From contig NZ_JAFFZO010000007.1 in NCBI RefSeq assembly GCF_016924145.1, forward strand, positions 1 through 64,000: a stretch of 64,000 bases of DNA, in the 5' to 3' direction. Positions 8,455 through 17,420 of the stretch are shown here, in pieces. A program made the position numbers and the translations under genes. The notes below the pieces were generated by a model. That model was not told the origin of the DNA. It searched no databases and saw nothing but the letters and a program-made list of their open reading frames with translations. The first letter of the stretch is position 1. Each line of letters opens with the position of its first letter. This DNA comes from Amphritea pacifica. Its GTDB lineage: Bacteria; Pseudomonadota; Gammaproteobacteria; Pseudomonadales; Balneatricaceae.

Positions 8455-10062
8455 ATGGCAACGATAAAAACAAAAATTAACCCGCGGGCTGAAGAGTTTC
8501 GCGCTAACTATGACGCCATGGACGCCGTCGTAGGGGATCTGCGCGATAAAGCAGCACAGATTCATCAGGGTGGCGGCGCCAAATATCAGGAACGTCACCT
8601 CTCCCGCGGTAAACTGCTACCCCGGGAGCGGATCAACGCCCTGCTGGACGAAGGTTCCCCCCTGCTAGAGCTGTCACAACTGGCCGCCTATAAGGTCTAC
8701 GATGACGATGTACCTGCTGCCGGCATCATTACCGGTATCGGCCGTGTCAGAGGCGTTGAGTGTATGATTATCGCCAACGACGCCACCGTTAAGGGCGGCA
8801 CCTATTTCCCGCTGACGGTGAAAAAACATCTGCGGGCACAGGAGATCGCCGAACAGAATCACCTGCCCTGTATCTACCTGGTGGATTCAGGAGGGGCCAA
8901 CCTGCCCCAACAGGATGATGTCTTCCCCGACCGCGATCATTTCGGCCGTATCTTCTATAACCAGGCGCGTATGTCTGCCAAAGGGATTCCCCAGATCGCT
9001 GTAGTAATGGGCCTCTGTACCGCGGGCGGTGCTTATGTACCGGCGATGGCGGATGAATCCATTATTGTGCGCAATCAGGGCACCATCTTCCTGGCCGGGC
9101 CACCGCTGGTAAAAGCGGCCACCGGTGAAGTAGTCAGCGCCGAAGATCTGGGCGGTGCCGATGTGCACTGTAAAGTCTCCGGGGTCGCCGACCATTACGC
9201 CGAAAACGATCAGCATGCGCTGGAGATCGCCCGCACCTGCGTGGCCAGCCTGAACCGCCGCAAAGAGATCAACATTAAAACTCAGGCCCCCAAAGAACCG
9301 CTCTATCCGGCTGATGAGCTGTACGGCATTGTCGGTACCGACCTGAGAAAACCCTACGATGTTCGCGAAGTGATTGCCCGCATCGTCGATGGTTCTGAAT
9401 TTGATGAGTTTAAAAAACTCTACGGCACCACACTGGTGACCGGGTTTGCCCATATACATGGCTATCCCGTCGGCATCATCGCCAACAACGGTATTCTCTT
9501 TGGTGAGTCAGCACAGAAAGGTGCCCACTTTATCGAGCTGTGCTGCCAGCGCAAAATTCCGCTGCTGTTCCTGCAAAACATCACCGGCTTTATGGTGGGG
9601 CAGAAATATGAATCAGAGGGTATCGCCAAGCACGGTGCGAAGATGGTGATGGCGGTGGCCTGTGCCGATGTGCCGAAATTTACCGTGCTGATCGGCGGCA
9701 GCTTTGGTGCCGGCAACTACGGCATGTGCGGCCGGGCCTACAGCCCCAACCTGATGTTTATGTGGCCTAACGCCCGTATCTCAGTGATGGGCGGCGAGCA
9801 GGCAGCAGGGGTTCTGGCAACCGTAAAACGGGACAATATGAACCGTACCGGTGAACAGTGGTCGGCTGAAGATGAAAGCGCTTTCAAAAAACCGATCATC
9901 GATACCTATGAGCATCAGGGACACCCCTACTACGCTTCTGCCCGCCTCTGGGATGACGGCGTGATCGATCCAAAACAAACCCGCGATGTGATCGGCATGA
10001 GTCTGTCTGCCGCACTCAATAAGCCGGTGGGTGACACCCGCTTCGGTGTATTCCGGATGTGA
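8455..10062 (+). CDS. liuB: 3-methylcrotonyl-CoA carboxylase, carboxyltransferase (beta) subunit
   Basis: Transfers the carboxyl group from biotin on LiuD to 3-methylcrotonyl-CoA, giving 3-methylglutaconyl-CoA. The 535-residue length and the two crotonase-like halves match the MccB/LiuB family. Useful landmarks are [10 protein letters not shown] near residue 50, the acyl-CoA pocket region [11 protein letters not shown] near 142, the glycine-rich [17 protein letters not shown] near 185, and [16 protein letters not shown] with [19 protein letters not shown] in the C-terminal half. GGAGAG precedes the ATG. The end overlaps the untranslated lead of liuC. Confidence 0.95.
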   Translation: MATIKTKINPRAEEFRANYDAMDAVVGDLRDKAAQIHQGGGAKYQERHLSRGKLLPRERINALLDEGSPLLELSQLAAYKVYDDDVPAAGIITGIGRVRGVECMIIANDATVKGGTYFPLTVKKHLRAQEIAEQNHLPCIYLVDSGGANLPQQDDVFPDRDHFGRIFYNQARMSAKGIPQIAVVMGLCTAGGAYVPAMADESIIVRNQGTIFLAGPPLVKAATGEVVSAEDLGGADVHCKVSGVADHYAENDQHALEIARTCVASLNRRKEINIKTQAPKEPLYPADELYGIVGTDLRKPYDVREVIARIVDGSEFDEFKKLYGTTLVTGFAHIHGYPVGIIANNGILFGESAQKGAHFIELCCQRKIPLLFLQNITGFMVGQKYESEGIAKHGAKMVMAVACADVPKFTVLIGGSFGAGNYGMCGRAYSPNLMFMWPNARISVMGGEQAAGVLATVKRDNMNRTGEQWSAEDESAFKKPIIDTYEHQGHPYYASARLWDDGVIDPKQTRDVIGMSLSAALNKPVGDTRFGVFRM

Positions 10063-10076
10063 TGGAGGATCAGACA

Positions 10077-10880
10077 ATGACAATCAATACACAACAACTG
10101 GTGCTGTTGGAAAAAAGTGCCAACGGCGTTGCCGAGCTGATTATCAACCGCCCAGAGGTTCACAATGCCTTTGACGATGGCGTGATAGAACAGCTGATCC
10201 ACTGCCTTGAAGCCACCCATGAAGACCCTGAAGTGCGGGTATTGGTGCTGCGCTCCCGGGGTAAAAACTTTTCTGCCGGTGCCGACCTGGGCTGGATGAA
10301 GCGGATGGCCAACAACACCCATGAAGAAAACATGGTCGATGCCGGCCGTCTGGCAAAACTGATGGAACTGCTGCACAACCACAGCAAACCCACCATCGCC
10401 CTGATTCAGGGTGCCGCCTACGGTGGTGCAGTAGGCCTGGCAGCCTGTTGCGATATCGTGATTGCCGCCGAGAGCAGTTCATTCTGTCTTTCAGAGGTCA
10501 AAATCGGACTGATTCCCGCCGTGATCAGTCCCTATGTAGTACGTGCCATTGGTGAACGCCAGTCACGCCGCTATTTCCTCACCGCAGAACTGTTCAGCGC
10601 CCAGGCTGCGCAACAGTTTGGCCTGGTGCATGAGGTCGTTGAAAACGTTGAACAACTGGACGAAGCCTGCGACCGGTTTGTCGCCTCGCTACAAAAAAAC
10701 AGTCCCCAGGGGATGAAAGCCGCTAAACAGCTTATCTATGCCGTCAGCCAGAAAGAGATCACCGCTGAAGTGATCGATGACACCGCCCGTCGCATCGCAG
10801 ATATCCGCGTCAGCGACGAAGGTCAGGAAGGGCTGAGCTCCTTCCTGCAGAAGCGTAAACCGAACTGGATTCAGGAGTAA
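10077..10880 (+). CDS. liuC: 3-methylglutaconyl-CoA hydratase (crotonase family)
   Basis: Hydrates 3-methylglutaconyl-CoA to HMG-CoA. The crotonase fold is clear: NRPEVHNAFDD near the N-terminus, the oxyanion-hole pair in FSAGADLGWM and AAYGGAVGLAACCDI, and LSEVKIGLIPAVISPYV with the catalytic region after residue 130. The start at 10077 was chosen because GGAGG lies eight bases upstream; the earlier in-frame ATG at 10062 would place that site inside the gene. The result is 267 residues. It starts 14 bp after the liuB stop codon. Confidence 0.92.
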   Translation: MTINTQQLVLLEKSANGVAELIINRPEVHNAFDDGVIEQLIHCLEATHEDPEVRVLVLRSRGKNFSAGADLGWMKRMANNTHEENMVDAGRLAKLMELLHNHSKPTIALIQGAAYGGAVGLAACCDIVIAAESSSFCLSEVKIGLIPAVISPYVVRAIGERQSRRYFLTAELFSAQAAQQFGLVHEVVENVEQLDEACDRFVASLQKNSPQGMKAAKQLIYAVSQKEITAEVIDDTARRIADIRVSDEGQEGLSSFLQKRKPNWIQE

Positions 10881-10885
10881 GCGGC

Positions 10886-11006
10886 ATGTTTAATAAAATT
10901 CTAATAGTAAATAGAGGCGACCAGTTGTGTAGCAATCTGGCGGCGAAGCCAAATTGCATGTCGACGCACGCAGTGCGTACAGGCGAGTTCGACACGGAGG
11001 CACAAC
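10886..11006 (+). repeat. Diverged partial duplication of the liuD start plus a structured insert
   Basis: At 10886 a reading frame opens MFNKILIVNRGD, almost the same as the first residues of LiuD (MFNKILIANRGE) 121 bp downstream. Codons differ at most third positions and favour rare forms (CTA, ATA, GTA, AGA). After 12 codons similarity stops and a segment with two hairpins follows. One is GCAATCTGGC/GCCAAATTGC at 10932-10957, with one mismatch and a GGCGAA loop. The other is ACGCAC/GTGCGT at 10964-10978, enclosed by GTCGA/TCGAC. The frame runs 43 codons and ends in a TAA formed by the first bases of liuD. The GGAGG at 10996 serves the true liuD start. Confidence 0.6.
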
Positions 11007-12998
11007 ATGTTTAATAAAATACTCATAGCTAACCGTGGAGAAATCGCCTGCCGGGTTATTCAGACCGCTCACCGTCTGGGTATCCGTTGTGTTGCTGTCT
11101 ACTCTGAAGCCGATAAAAACGCCCGTCACGTGGCGATGGCGGATGAAGCATTTATGCTGGGGCCTGCACCCAGCAGCGAAAGTTACCTGCGCGGTGACAA
11201 GATTCTTGAGATCGCCAAACAGTCCGGCGCTCAGGCGATCCACCCGGGTTATGGTTTCCTCTCAGAGAACGCCGAATTTGCCCGCGCCTGTTTCGATAAC
11301 GGTATCGAGTTTATCGGCCCCCCCACCAGTGCGATTGAAGCGATGGGCTCCAAATCCGCCGCCAAAGAGATTATGTCTCACGCAGCGGTGCCACTGGTGC
11401 CCGGTTATCATGGCGAAGACCAGACCCCGGCACTGCTGAAAGAGGAATCGGTGCGTTGCGGCTTCCCCCAACTGTTGAAAGCGGTGGCTGGCGGTGGCGG
11501 TAAAGGGATGCGGGTGGTTAACTCTATTGATGAGTTTGATGAAGCGCTGAAGTCCGCCTGTCGTGAGGCGAAAAACGCCTTTGGCAACCCGGATATGCTG
11601 ATTGAGCGTTACCTTACCCAACCCCGTCATGTTGAGATACAGGTGTTCTGTGACAAACAGGGTAACGGTGTCTATCTGGCTGAACGGGACTGTTCGGTGC
11701 AGCGCCGTCACCAGAAAGTGATCGAGGAAGCGCCTGCCCCCAATCTGTCCGATGAAACCCGTAAGGCGATGGGTGAAGCGGCAGTCCGTGCGGCTCAGGC
11801 GATCGATTATGTCGGCGCCGGTACGGTCGAATTCCTCTATGACGTAGACGGCTCCTTCTATTTTATGGAGATGAACACCCGCCTGCAGGTTGAACATCCG
11901 GTTACCGAGCTGATTACCGGGCAGGATCTGGTGGAGTGGCAGCTGCGGATCGCCAGTGGCGAACCGCTGCCATTGCAGCAGGACGAGATCCGTATCAACG
12001 GCCATGCACTGGAAACCCGGGTGTATGCGGAAGACCCAGATAACGATTTCCTGCCCGCCACCGGCACCCTGCGTTATCTGCGCACTCCGCAGGAAAGCCA
12101 GCATGTTCGGGTAGATACCGGCGTGGTGGAAGGCGATGAGGTGAGTGTCTTCTATGATCCGATGATCGCCAAACTGATTGTCTGGGATGATAACCGTGAC
12201 CGGGCTATTGCGCGGATGGAACAGGCACTGGAGGAGTACCGCATCAGCGGCCTGAAAACCAACCTGCGCTTCCTGCGCAATCTGGCGGGCAGTGCGCCCT
12301 TTAAGGCTCTGGATCTGGATACCGGCTTTATTGAGAAACATGAAGCATTGCTGTTTCCGGCCAGCAATCTGAACAGCGCATTCTGTCTGGTCATGGCGGC
12401 TTGTTTCTTCAGTGAAAAAACCAAGCAGCAGGCCAATAACCCGGACGACCCTTATTCACCCTTCGGTTATCAGAACAGCTGGCGGCTTAACTCAGAATAT
12501 GCCCGCCCGCTGACACTGATCCATGCTGACACCGACTACCAGTTGAGCATTCTGGAAGGCGGCAACAAAGGTCAGTATCAGGTGCAGATCGATGATGCCA
12601 GCTACCAGGTCACCGCCCAGTTGAATGATGATCTGCTGGATGTGGTGATCAATGGTCACCGCCTTAGCGTGCACCTGTTTAACGATGGCGATCAGCTCAC
12701 CCTGTTCCACGAAGGCGAACAGTTTATCTGTGAGCAGCACCGGGAAACCTTTGGCAGTGATGATCAGGCTGGCGATAATAACCTGACAGCCCCCATGAAC
12801 GGTGCGGTGGTCGCGGTACTGGTTGAAGCGGGTCAAACTGTTAAAGCCGGAGACACGCTGGTGATTATGGAAGCGATGAAGATGGAACACAGTCTGAAAG
12901 CGCCCCATGACGGCACGGTGGCTGAGATCTATTTTGCTGAAGGCGATCTGGTTGAAGATGGTGCACAACTGATCTCTCTGGATCTAACGGAGGCATAA
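11007..12998 (+). CDS. liuD: 3-methylcrotonyl-CoA carboxylase, biotin-containing (alpha) subunit
   Basis: Biotin carboxylase and biotin carrier in one 663-residue chain. The N-terminal biotin carboxylase domain starts MFNKILIANRGEIACRV and includes the ATP-grasp loop GGGGKGMR and the MEMNTRLQVEHPVTE signature. The central region is the family-specific linker that binds the beta subunit. The C-terminal biotinyl domain carries EAMKMEH, placing the biotinylated lysine at about residue 625. It works with LiuB as a hetero-oligomer in the cytoplasm. GGAGG precedes the start. An odd duplicate of its first codons lies just upstream. Confidence 0.95.
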   Translation: MFNKILIANRGEIACRVIQTAHRLGIRCVAVYSEADKNARHVAMADEAFMLGPAPSSESYLRGDKILEIAKQSGAQAIHPGYGFLSENAEFARACFDNGIEFIGPPTSAIEAMGSKSAAKEIMSHAAVPLVPGYHGEDQTPALLKEESVRCGFPQLLKAVAGGGGKGMRVVNSIDEFDEALKSACREAKNAFGNPDMLIERYLTQPRHVEIQVFCDKQGNGVYLAERDCSVQRRHQKVIEEAPAPNLSDETRKAMGEAAVRAAQAIDYVGAGTVEFLYDVDGSFYFMEMNTRLQVEHPVTELITGQDLVEWQLRIASGEPLPLQQDEIRINGHALETRVYAEDPDNDFLPATGTLRYLRTPQESQHVRVDTGVVEGDEVSVFYDPMIAKLIVWDDNRDRAIARMEQALEEYRISGLKTNLRFLRNLAGSAPFKALDLDTGFIEKHEALLFPASNLNSAFCLVMAACFFSEKTKQQANNPDDPYSPFGYQNSWRLNSEYARPLTLIHADTDYQLSILEGGNKGQYQVQIDDASYQVTAQLNDDLLDVVINGHRLSVHLFNDGDQLTLFHEGEQFICEQHRETFGSDDQAGDNNLTAPMNGAVVAVLVEAGQTVKAGDTLVIMEAMKMEHSLKAPHDGTVAEIYFAEGDLVEDGAQLISLDLTEA

Positions 12999-13000
12999 CG

Positions 13001-13903
13001 ATGGCATTTCCGACACATCTTCGTCTGTTCGAAATGGGAGCCCGTGACGGTTTGCAGAACGAGCCTGGAGCGGTGATTGATACAGCCATTAAGATAGAGC
13101 TGATTAACCGCCTCAGTGAAACCGGTCTGCGTCATATCGAAGCGGCCAGCTTTGTGTCACCGAAGTGGGTGCCGCAGATGGGCGATGCCGCTGCCGTTAT
13201 GAACGGTATCAACCGTAAAGCCGGAGTGACCTACTCGGCACTGACACCCAACCTGCAAGGACTTGAGGGCGCCATCGCTGCGGGCGCTGATGAGGTTGCT
13301 GTATTCGGCGCAGCCTCAGAAGCCTTCACCCAAAAAAATATCAACTGCTCGATCAGTGAAAGCCTGGAACGTTTTGCACCGGTGATTGAACGGGCACAAG
13401 CCTGCAATATCCGGGTGCGTGGCTATGTTTCCACGGTGATGGGCTGCCCCTATGAGGGTGAGACAGACCCCGCTCAGGTGGCTGCGGTTAGCCGTGAGCT
13501 GCTGGATATGGGCTGCTATGAGATCTCTTTGGGCGACACCATTGGCACTGGCACGCCACTTAAAGCCAAGCGGATGCTGGAAGCAGTGAGCAAGCAAGTG
13601 CCTATAGAGAAGCTGGCAGCACACTTCCATGACACTTACGGACAAGCCCTGGCGAACCTGTATGCGGTGATCGAGGAAGGCATCGCGGTGATCGATGCCT
13701 CGGTTGCCGGTCTGGGTGGCTGTCCCTACGCCAAAGGAGCATCAGGCAATGTCGCCACCGAGGATGTCCTTTACATGCTGAATGGACTGGGCATCGACAC
13801 TGGTGTCGATCTTAAAAAACTGGCGCAGACCGGCCACTGGATTACGGCTCAGCTGGGTCGCACCAGCGGTTCCAAAGTGGCTCTGGCCATCGGTTGTCAA
13901 TAA
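13001..13903 (+). CDS. liuE: Hydroxymethylglutaryl-CoA lyase
   Basis: Cleaves HMG-CoA to acetyl-CoA and acetoacetate, the last step encoded in the liu operon. The TIM-barrel protein of 300 residues shows MGARDGLQNE at the start (catalytic Arg and metal-binding Asp). AAHFHDTYG carries metal-ligand histidines. The lyase signature GLGGCPYAKGASGNVATED holds the active-site cysteine. Its start codon lies two bases after the liuD stop, so translation is probably coupled. No terminator was found directly after it. Confidence 0.95.
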   Translation: MAFPTHLRLFEMGARDGLQNEPGAVIDTAIKIELINRLSETGLRHIEAASFVSPKWVPQMGDAAAVMNGINRKAGVTYSALTPNLQGLEGAIAAGADEVAVFGAASEAFTQKNINCSISESLERFAPVIERAQACNIRVRGYVSTVMGCPYEGETDPAQVAAVSRELLDMGCYEISLGDTIGTGTPLKAKRMLEAVSKQVPIEKLAAHFHDTYGQALANLYAVIEEGIAVIDASVAGLGGCPYAKGASGNVATEDVLYMLNGLGIDTGVDLKKLAQTGHWITAQLGRTSGSKVALAIGCQ

Positions 13904-13951
13904 ACACAAAGGGACAGTGAATAGATTTAATCCGATCTTAAAACTTTCCTC

Positions 13952-13981
13952 TTGAAAGAAAGTAAGGGTTTACCCTAATAT
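13952..13981 (+). promoter_or_regulatory. Sigma-70-type promoter with an inverted repeat in the spacer
   Basis: TTGAAA (13952-13957) and TAATAT (13976-13981) are 18 bp apart. The spacer contains AGGGT-TT-ACCCT, a perfect inverted repeat abutting the -10. An operator in this position would suit a MerR-type regulator or a simple repressor. It would drive the AhpD-like gene downstream. Confidence 0.5.
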
Positions 13982-14041
13982 AGAGCAGATATCCAGGTTC
14001 CTGCTTATGAATCCGGGCGGAACAATCCGCTTATCTGCTCT
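13982..14041 (+). repeat. Long inverted repeat in the leader of the AhpD-like gene
   Basis: AGAGCAGATA (13982-13991) and TATCTGCTCT (14032-14041) are perfect complements. Inside, GCGG-AACAAT-CCGC forms a second stem. There is no T-run, so this is not an ordinary terminator. It could be a leader RNA structure or a protein-binding palindrome just downstream of the promoter. Confidence 0.5.
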
Positions 14042-14070
14042 GACGGACAAAAATAATACGGAGTAATACC

Positions 14071-14649
14071 ATGTCTCAACCTGATCATATTACCGCGCTG
14101 GACCTGCACTACCCGTCACGGGAAGAGCTGCCCGACGACGTTAAAAAATATTTCGATGTTTGCGATGCAAAGCTGGGCATGATCCCCAATGTCCTCAAGG
14201 CATACAGTCAGAACCTGGCTCAGTTGGAGGTGTTCTCCCGTTTCTACAATGAGATGATGTTCGGCGACAGCAATCTGACCACCCTTGAGCGGGAGATGAT
14301 AGCGGTAGCCGTATCCTCTCAGAATCACTGTTTTTACTGCATCGCCGCCCACGGTGCTGCAGTGAGAAACTATTCTGGCGATCCGGCACTGGGCGAGTTG
14401 CTTGCTATCAATTACCGCGCCGCTGAACTGTCAACTCACCACCGGGCGATGCTGGACTTCGCCGTTAAGATGACGGTATCTCCCGACTGTATTGAGGAGA
14501 GTGATCGTCAGGCGCTGCGGGATGCAGGATTCAGCGACCGGGATATCTGGGATATTGCGAATGTAGCCGGCTTTTACAATATGACCAACCGGGTAGCAGG
14601 CGCCGTGGATATGCAGCCCAATCCTGAATATCACTCTCAGGCACGTTAA
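14071..14649 (+). CDS. AhpD-like / carboxymuconolactone decarboxylase-family protein
   Basis: A 192-residue protein of the peroxidase-related AhpD-like group. The core is LTTLEREMIAVAVSSQNHCFYCIAAHG near residues 70-95, where the CxxC pair (CFYC) followed by AAHG forms the redox centre of AhpD-type proteins. Members act as thiol-dependent peroxidases or reductants in all-helical trimers; the substrate here is unknown. CGGAGT precedes the start. The gene has its own promoter and a structured leader, and lies between the leucine operon and an acyl-CoA synthetase. That suggests independent, perhaps stress-linked, control. Confidence 0.8.
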   Translation: MSQPDHITALDLHYPSREELPDDVKKYFDVCDAKLGMIPNVLKAYSQNLAQLEVFSRFYNEMMFGDSNLTTLEREMIAVAVSSQNHCFYCIAAHGAAVRNYSGDPALGELLAINYRAAELSTHHRAMLDFAVKMTVSPDCIEESDRQALRDAGFSDRDIWDIANVAGFYNMTNRVAGAVDMQPNPEYHSQAR

Positions 14650-14661
14650 ACAGATGAGCAG

Positions 14662-14695
14662 ATATCCGTGCTGATCAGGCTGACAGCACGGATAT
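14662..14695 (+). terminator. Hairpin after the AhpD-like gene
   Basis: ATATCCGTGCTG (14662-14673) and CAGCACGGATAT (14684-14695) form a perfect 12-bp stem with a 10-nt loop, followed by TTTAA. The weak T-run makes termination uncertain; it might instead protect the 3' end. Confidence 0.45.
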
Positions 14696-14734
14696 TTAAC
14701 CCTCAATATATAAAAATAATGAAGGGATGAAGCA

Positions 14735-16426
14735 ATGAGCAATGCACAACCCAGTTATACCAGTGGCACCAGCAACACTCCCCTGCTGGGCATGACGATT
14801 GGCGAAAAGTTTGATGAGATCTGCGCCACCTATCCCGATAATGATGCGTTGATTGTTCACTATCAGAATATTCGCTGGACCTACACCGAGCTGAAAGAGA
14901 AAGTTGAACAGTGCGCCCGGGCCCTGCTGGCCATCGGCGTGAAGCCCGGTGATCGTGTTGGCATGTGGTCACCCAATACCGCCCAGTGGACGATCACCCA
15001 GTTCGCCACAGCCAAGGTTGGTGCGATTCTGGTGAATATCAACCCAGCCTATCGTCTGCATGAACTGGAATATGCCCTGAATCAGTCCGGCACCAAATTT
15101 CTGGTGACTGCAGACAGTTTCAAGTCATCCAATTACACCGCGATGTTACTGGAGCTGGCGCCCGAACTGAACAACTGCGAGATCGGCCAGCTCAGATCGG
15201 CCAAACTGAAAACCCTGGAATGCATCATCAACCTGGCGGATGAGCAGCATCCCGGCATGTGGCGCTGGAACGCCTTTGTTCAGCAAGCCGACAAGGTTGA
15301 CCTGCAGCAGGTTAAGGATATTCAGGCGTCGCTGCAGTTTGATGACCCGATCAATATCCAGTACACCTCTGGCACCACCGGTTTCCCTAAAGGCGCGACC
15401 CTGAGTCACCACAATATTCTCAATAACGGCTTCTTTGTTGCAGAGAGTCAGAACTTTACCGACAAAGACCGGCTGATCATTCCCGTACCGCTATACCACT
15501 GCTTTGGCATGGTCATGGGCAACCTGGGCTGCATGACCCACGGCGCAACCATGATCTACCCGACCGAAGGCTTTGAACCGAAAGCGGTGCTGGAAGCGGT
15601 CGAGAAGGAAAAAGCCACCGCTCTCTATGGTGTGCCCACCATGTTTATTGCCGAGCTGGATCATCCGGATTTTGATAACTATGACCTTTCCAGCCTGCGC
15701 ACCGGCATTATGGCCGGATCAATCTGCCCCGCCGAGGTGATGAAAGCGGTCAATTCCAAGATGCATATGAAAGAGGTACAGATCGCTTACGGCATGACCG
15801 AGACCAGCCCGGTCTCCACCCAGACCCGGGCGGATGATCCGTTTGAGAAACAGGTCACCACCGTGGGCCGTACCCAGCCACACCTGGAAAGTAAAATTAT
15901 CGATCCTCTGACCGGGCGGATACAGCCGCGGGGCGAGATCGGTGAACTGTGCACCCGGGGTTACAGTGTGATGATCAAATACTGGAACAACGAAGAGGGC
16001 ACCAAAGGCGCCATCGATGAGCACCACTGGATGCATACCGGCGACCTGGCGACCATGGATGAAGACGGCTATATCCAGATCGTTGGCCGGATCAAAGATA
16101 TGGTGATCCGTGGCGGCGAGAACGTCTATCCTAAAGAGATCGAGGAGTTTCTCTATACCCATCCGAACATCATCGATGTTCAGGTTACCGGTGTACCCGA
16201 CAAAAAATATGGTGAGGAGCTGATCGCCTGGGTGAAACTGAGTGCAGATTCAGAAAGCGTCACCGAGGAGCAGCTGCGGGATTTCTGCAAAGGGCAGATC
16301 ACCCACTTCAAGATTCCGCGCTACTTTAAGTTCGTTGATGAGTTTCCGATGACAGTGACCGGCAAGATTCAGAAATTCAAGATGCGTGAGATCTCTATCA
16401 AAGAATTGGGGCTGGATGATATCTGA
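14735..16426 (+). CDS. AMP-forming acyl-CoA synthetase
   Basis: Adenylate-forming ligase of 563 residues that activates a carboxylic acid to its CoA thioester. Seen motifs are the ATP loop [16 protein letters not shown] near residue 210, YGMTETSP near 350, the GD...GRIKDM hinge region around 430-450, and the catalytic lysine in [11 protein letters not shown] near the C-terminus. The sequence resembles medium-chain/FadD-like enzymes often found with liu genes. It is about 90 residues shorter than acetoacetyl-CoA synthetases. A role in activating isovalerate, other short branched acids or acetoacetate is an inference from position. A strong terminator follows. Confidence 0.85.
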   Translation: MSNAQPSYTSGTSNTPLLGMTIGEKFDEICATYPDNDALIVHYQNIRWTYTELKEKVEQCARALLAIGVKPGDRVGMWSPNTAQWTITQFATAKVGAILVNINPAYRLHELEYALNQSGTKFLVTADSFKSSNYTAMLLELAPELNNCEIGQLRSAKLKTLECIINLADEQHPGMWRWNAFVQQADKVDLQQVKDIQASLQFDDPINIQYTSGTTGFPKGATLSHHNILNNGFFVAESQNFTDKDRLIIPVPLYHCFGMVMGNLGCMTHGATMIYPTEGFEPKAVLEAVEKEKATALYGVPTMFIAELDHPDFDNYDLSSLRTGIMAGSICPAEVMKAVNSKMHMKEVQIAYGMTETSPVSTQTRADDPFEKQVTTVGRTQPHLESKIIDPLTGRIQPRGEIGELCTRGYSVMIKYWNNEEGTKGAIDEHHWMHTGDLATMDEDGYIQIVGRIKDMVIRGGENVYPKEIEEFLYTHPNIIDVQVTGVPDKKYGEELIAWVKLSADSESVTEEQLRDFCKGQITHFKIPRYFKFVDEFPMTVTGKIQKFKMREISIKELGLDDI

Positions 16427-16450
16427 GCTGTTGATTTGCCGATAGAATAT

Positions 16451-16505
16451 CAGGGCTCAAGCGTATTAACGTCAGGTTAAATTACGCTGGGCCCTGTTCT
16501 TTTTT
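16451..16505 (+). terminator. Rho-independent terminator after the acyl-CoA synthetase
   Basis: CAGGGC...AGCGTA pairs with TACGCT...GGCCCTG, giving a long two-part stem, followed by TTCTTTTTT. It marks the end of the leucine-related region. Confidence 0.7.
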
Positions 16506-16520
16506 GCACTGGACATACTG

Positions 16521-17345
16521 ATGGATATAGAGCACCACTACAGCGCTCACATGGCTGAAACCGCCCTGCTAAACACCCTGAAAGAACGTTATCCCGCAGG
16601 GCCGACACTGTATCAGCTGGCTCCAATCGATCAGTTACATATCGGCGGCATCAAAGCGTCAGAAAAGCTCCTGCAACAGCTGGAACAAGCGCAACCCAGA
16701 CGTATTCTGGAGATAGGCAGTGGTGCAGGCGGACTGATGCGGATGATCAATAGCCGCTTCAGTGCAGAGGTGATTGGTATCGATATCACCCACCGTTTTA
16801 ATACCCTGAACCGTGCTCTGACCGCTCTGACAGATAGCTCAGTCGCCCCGGTAATCACCTGTGATGCGCAACAACTTCCCTTTGCTGACAACCGTTTTGA
16901 CTGCATTATTCTGCAGCACAGCCTGCTGAATATTCCGGATACAGAGCGCTGCCTGCAAGAGTGCCTGAGAGTACTGGATGGGAATGGTTCGCTGTTGCTA
17001 CACGAGGTATTAGAAGGCCCCCATTCCGCCCGTATGACCTATCCGGTGCCCTGGGCACGCTCCGCAGATCAGTCACATCTGATTACCTTTGAAACGCTAT
17101 CTACATTGCTGGAGAGAAGTGGTTTTCAACTCAGCACGGCAGAAAACTGGTCAGAGGAAGCACTTCAATGGCGTCAGCGGCAAGCGGATAAAGAGAAGCA
17201 TACTGAAAAGTCCCCCGCCCCCCCGCCAGTCTCACCGATTCAGATTCTTGGTGAAGCGTTTAAGCAGATGGGCCCCAATGTCATCGCTAACCTCAGTGAG
17301 GGTGCGGTCGAGGTATGGCAACTGAGTTGTACAGCAACGTTATAA
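16521..17345 (+). CDS. Class I SAM-dependent methyltransferase
   Basis: A 274-residue cytoplasmic enzyme. Motif I is ILEIGSGAGGLM near residue 58, followed by the acidic end of strand 2 in VIGIDIT. Motif II is FDCIILQHSLLNI near 130, and a post-II LRVLDGNGSLLLHEV strand follows, so the Rossmann methyltransferase core is complete. The C-terminal 70 residues include a Lys/Pro-rich low-complexity stretch (EKSPAPPPVSP) and then a hydrophobic end. The substrate is not recognisable. It is a single gene between a terminator and the helicase gene. Confidence 0.75.
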   Translation: MDIEHHYSAHMAETALLNTLKERYPAGPTLYQLAPIDQLHIGGIKASEKLLQQLEQAQPRRILEIGSGAGGLMRMINSRFSAEVIGIDITHRFNTLNRALTALTDSSVAPVITCDAQQLPFADNRFDCIILQHSLLNIPDTERCLQECLRVLDGNGSLLLHEVLEGPHSARMTYPVPWARSADQSHLITFETLSTLLERSGFQLSTAENWSEEALQWRQRQADKEKHTEKSPAPPPVSPIQILGEAFKQMGPNVIANLSEGAVEVWQLSCTATL

Positions 17346-17420
17346 TCACTGCCAATCCCACGGCCTTTGCTGTATCCTTCGCGCTCGTCATTTTGACAAT
17401 ACTGTTGATAGAGAGAGTGC

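Noticed and set aside
8887-9459. 190-codon minus-strand frame opposite liuB
   Set aside because: Antisense shadow of a highly conserved carboxyltransferase; no independent start signals.
10932-10990. Group II intron or attC-like structure between liuC and liuD
   Set aside because: GTGCG is present, but no domain V, no conserved attC boxes and far too short; kept as an unknown structured insert.
11262-12341. 359-codon frame on the minus strand opposite liuD
   Set aside because: The plus strand codes for the conserved biotin carboxylase; the antisense product has no recognisable domain.
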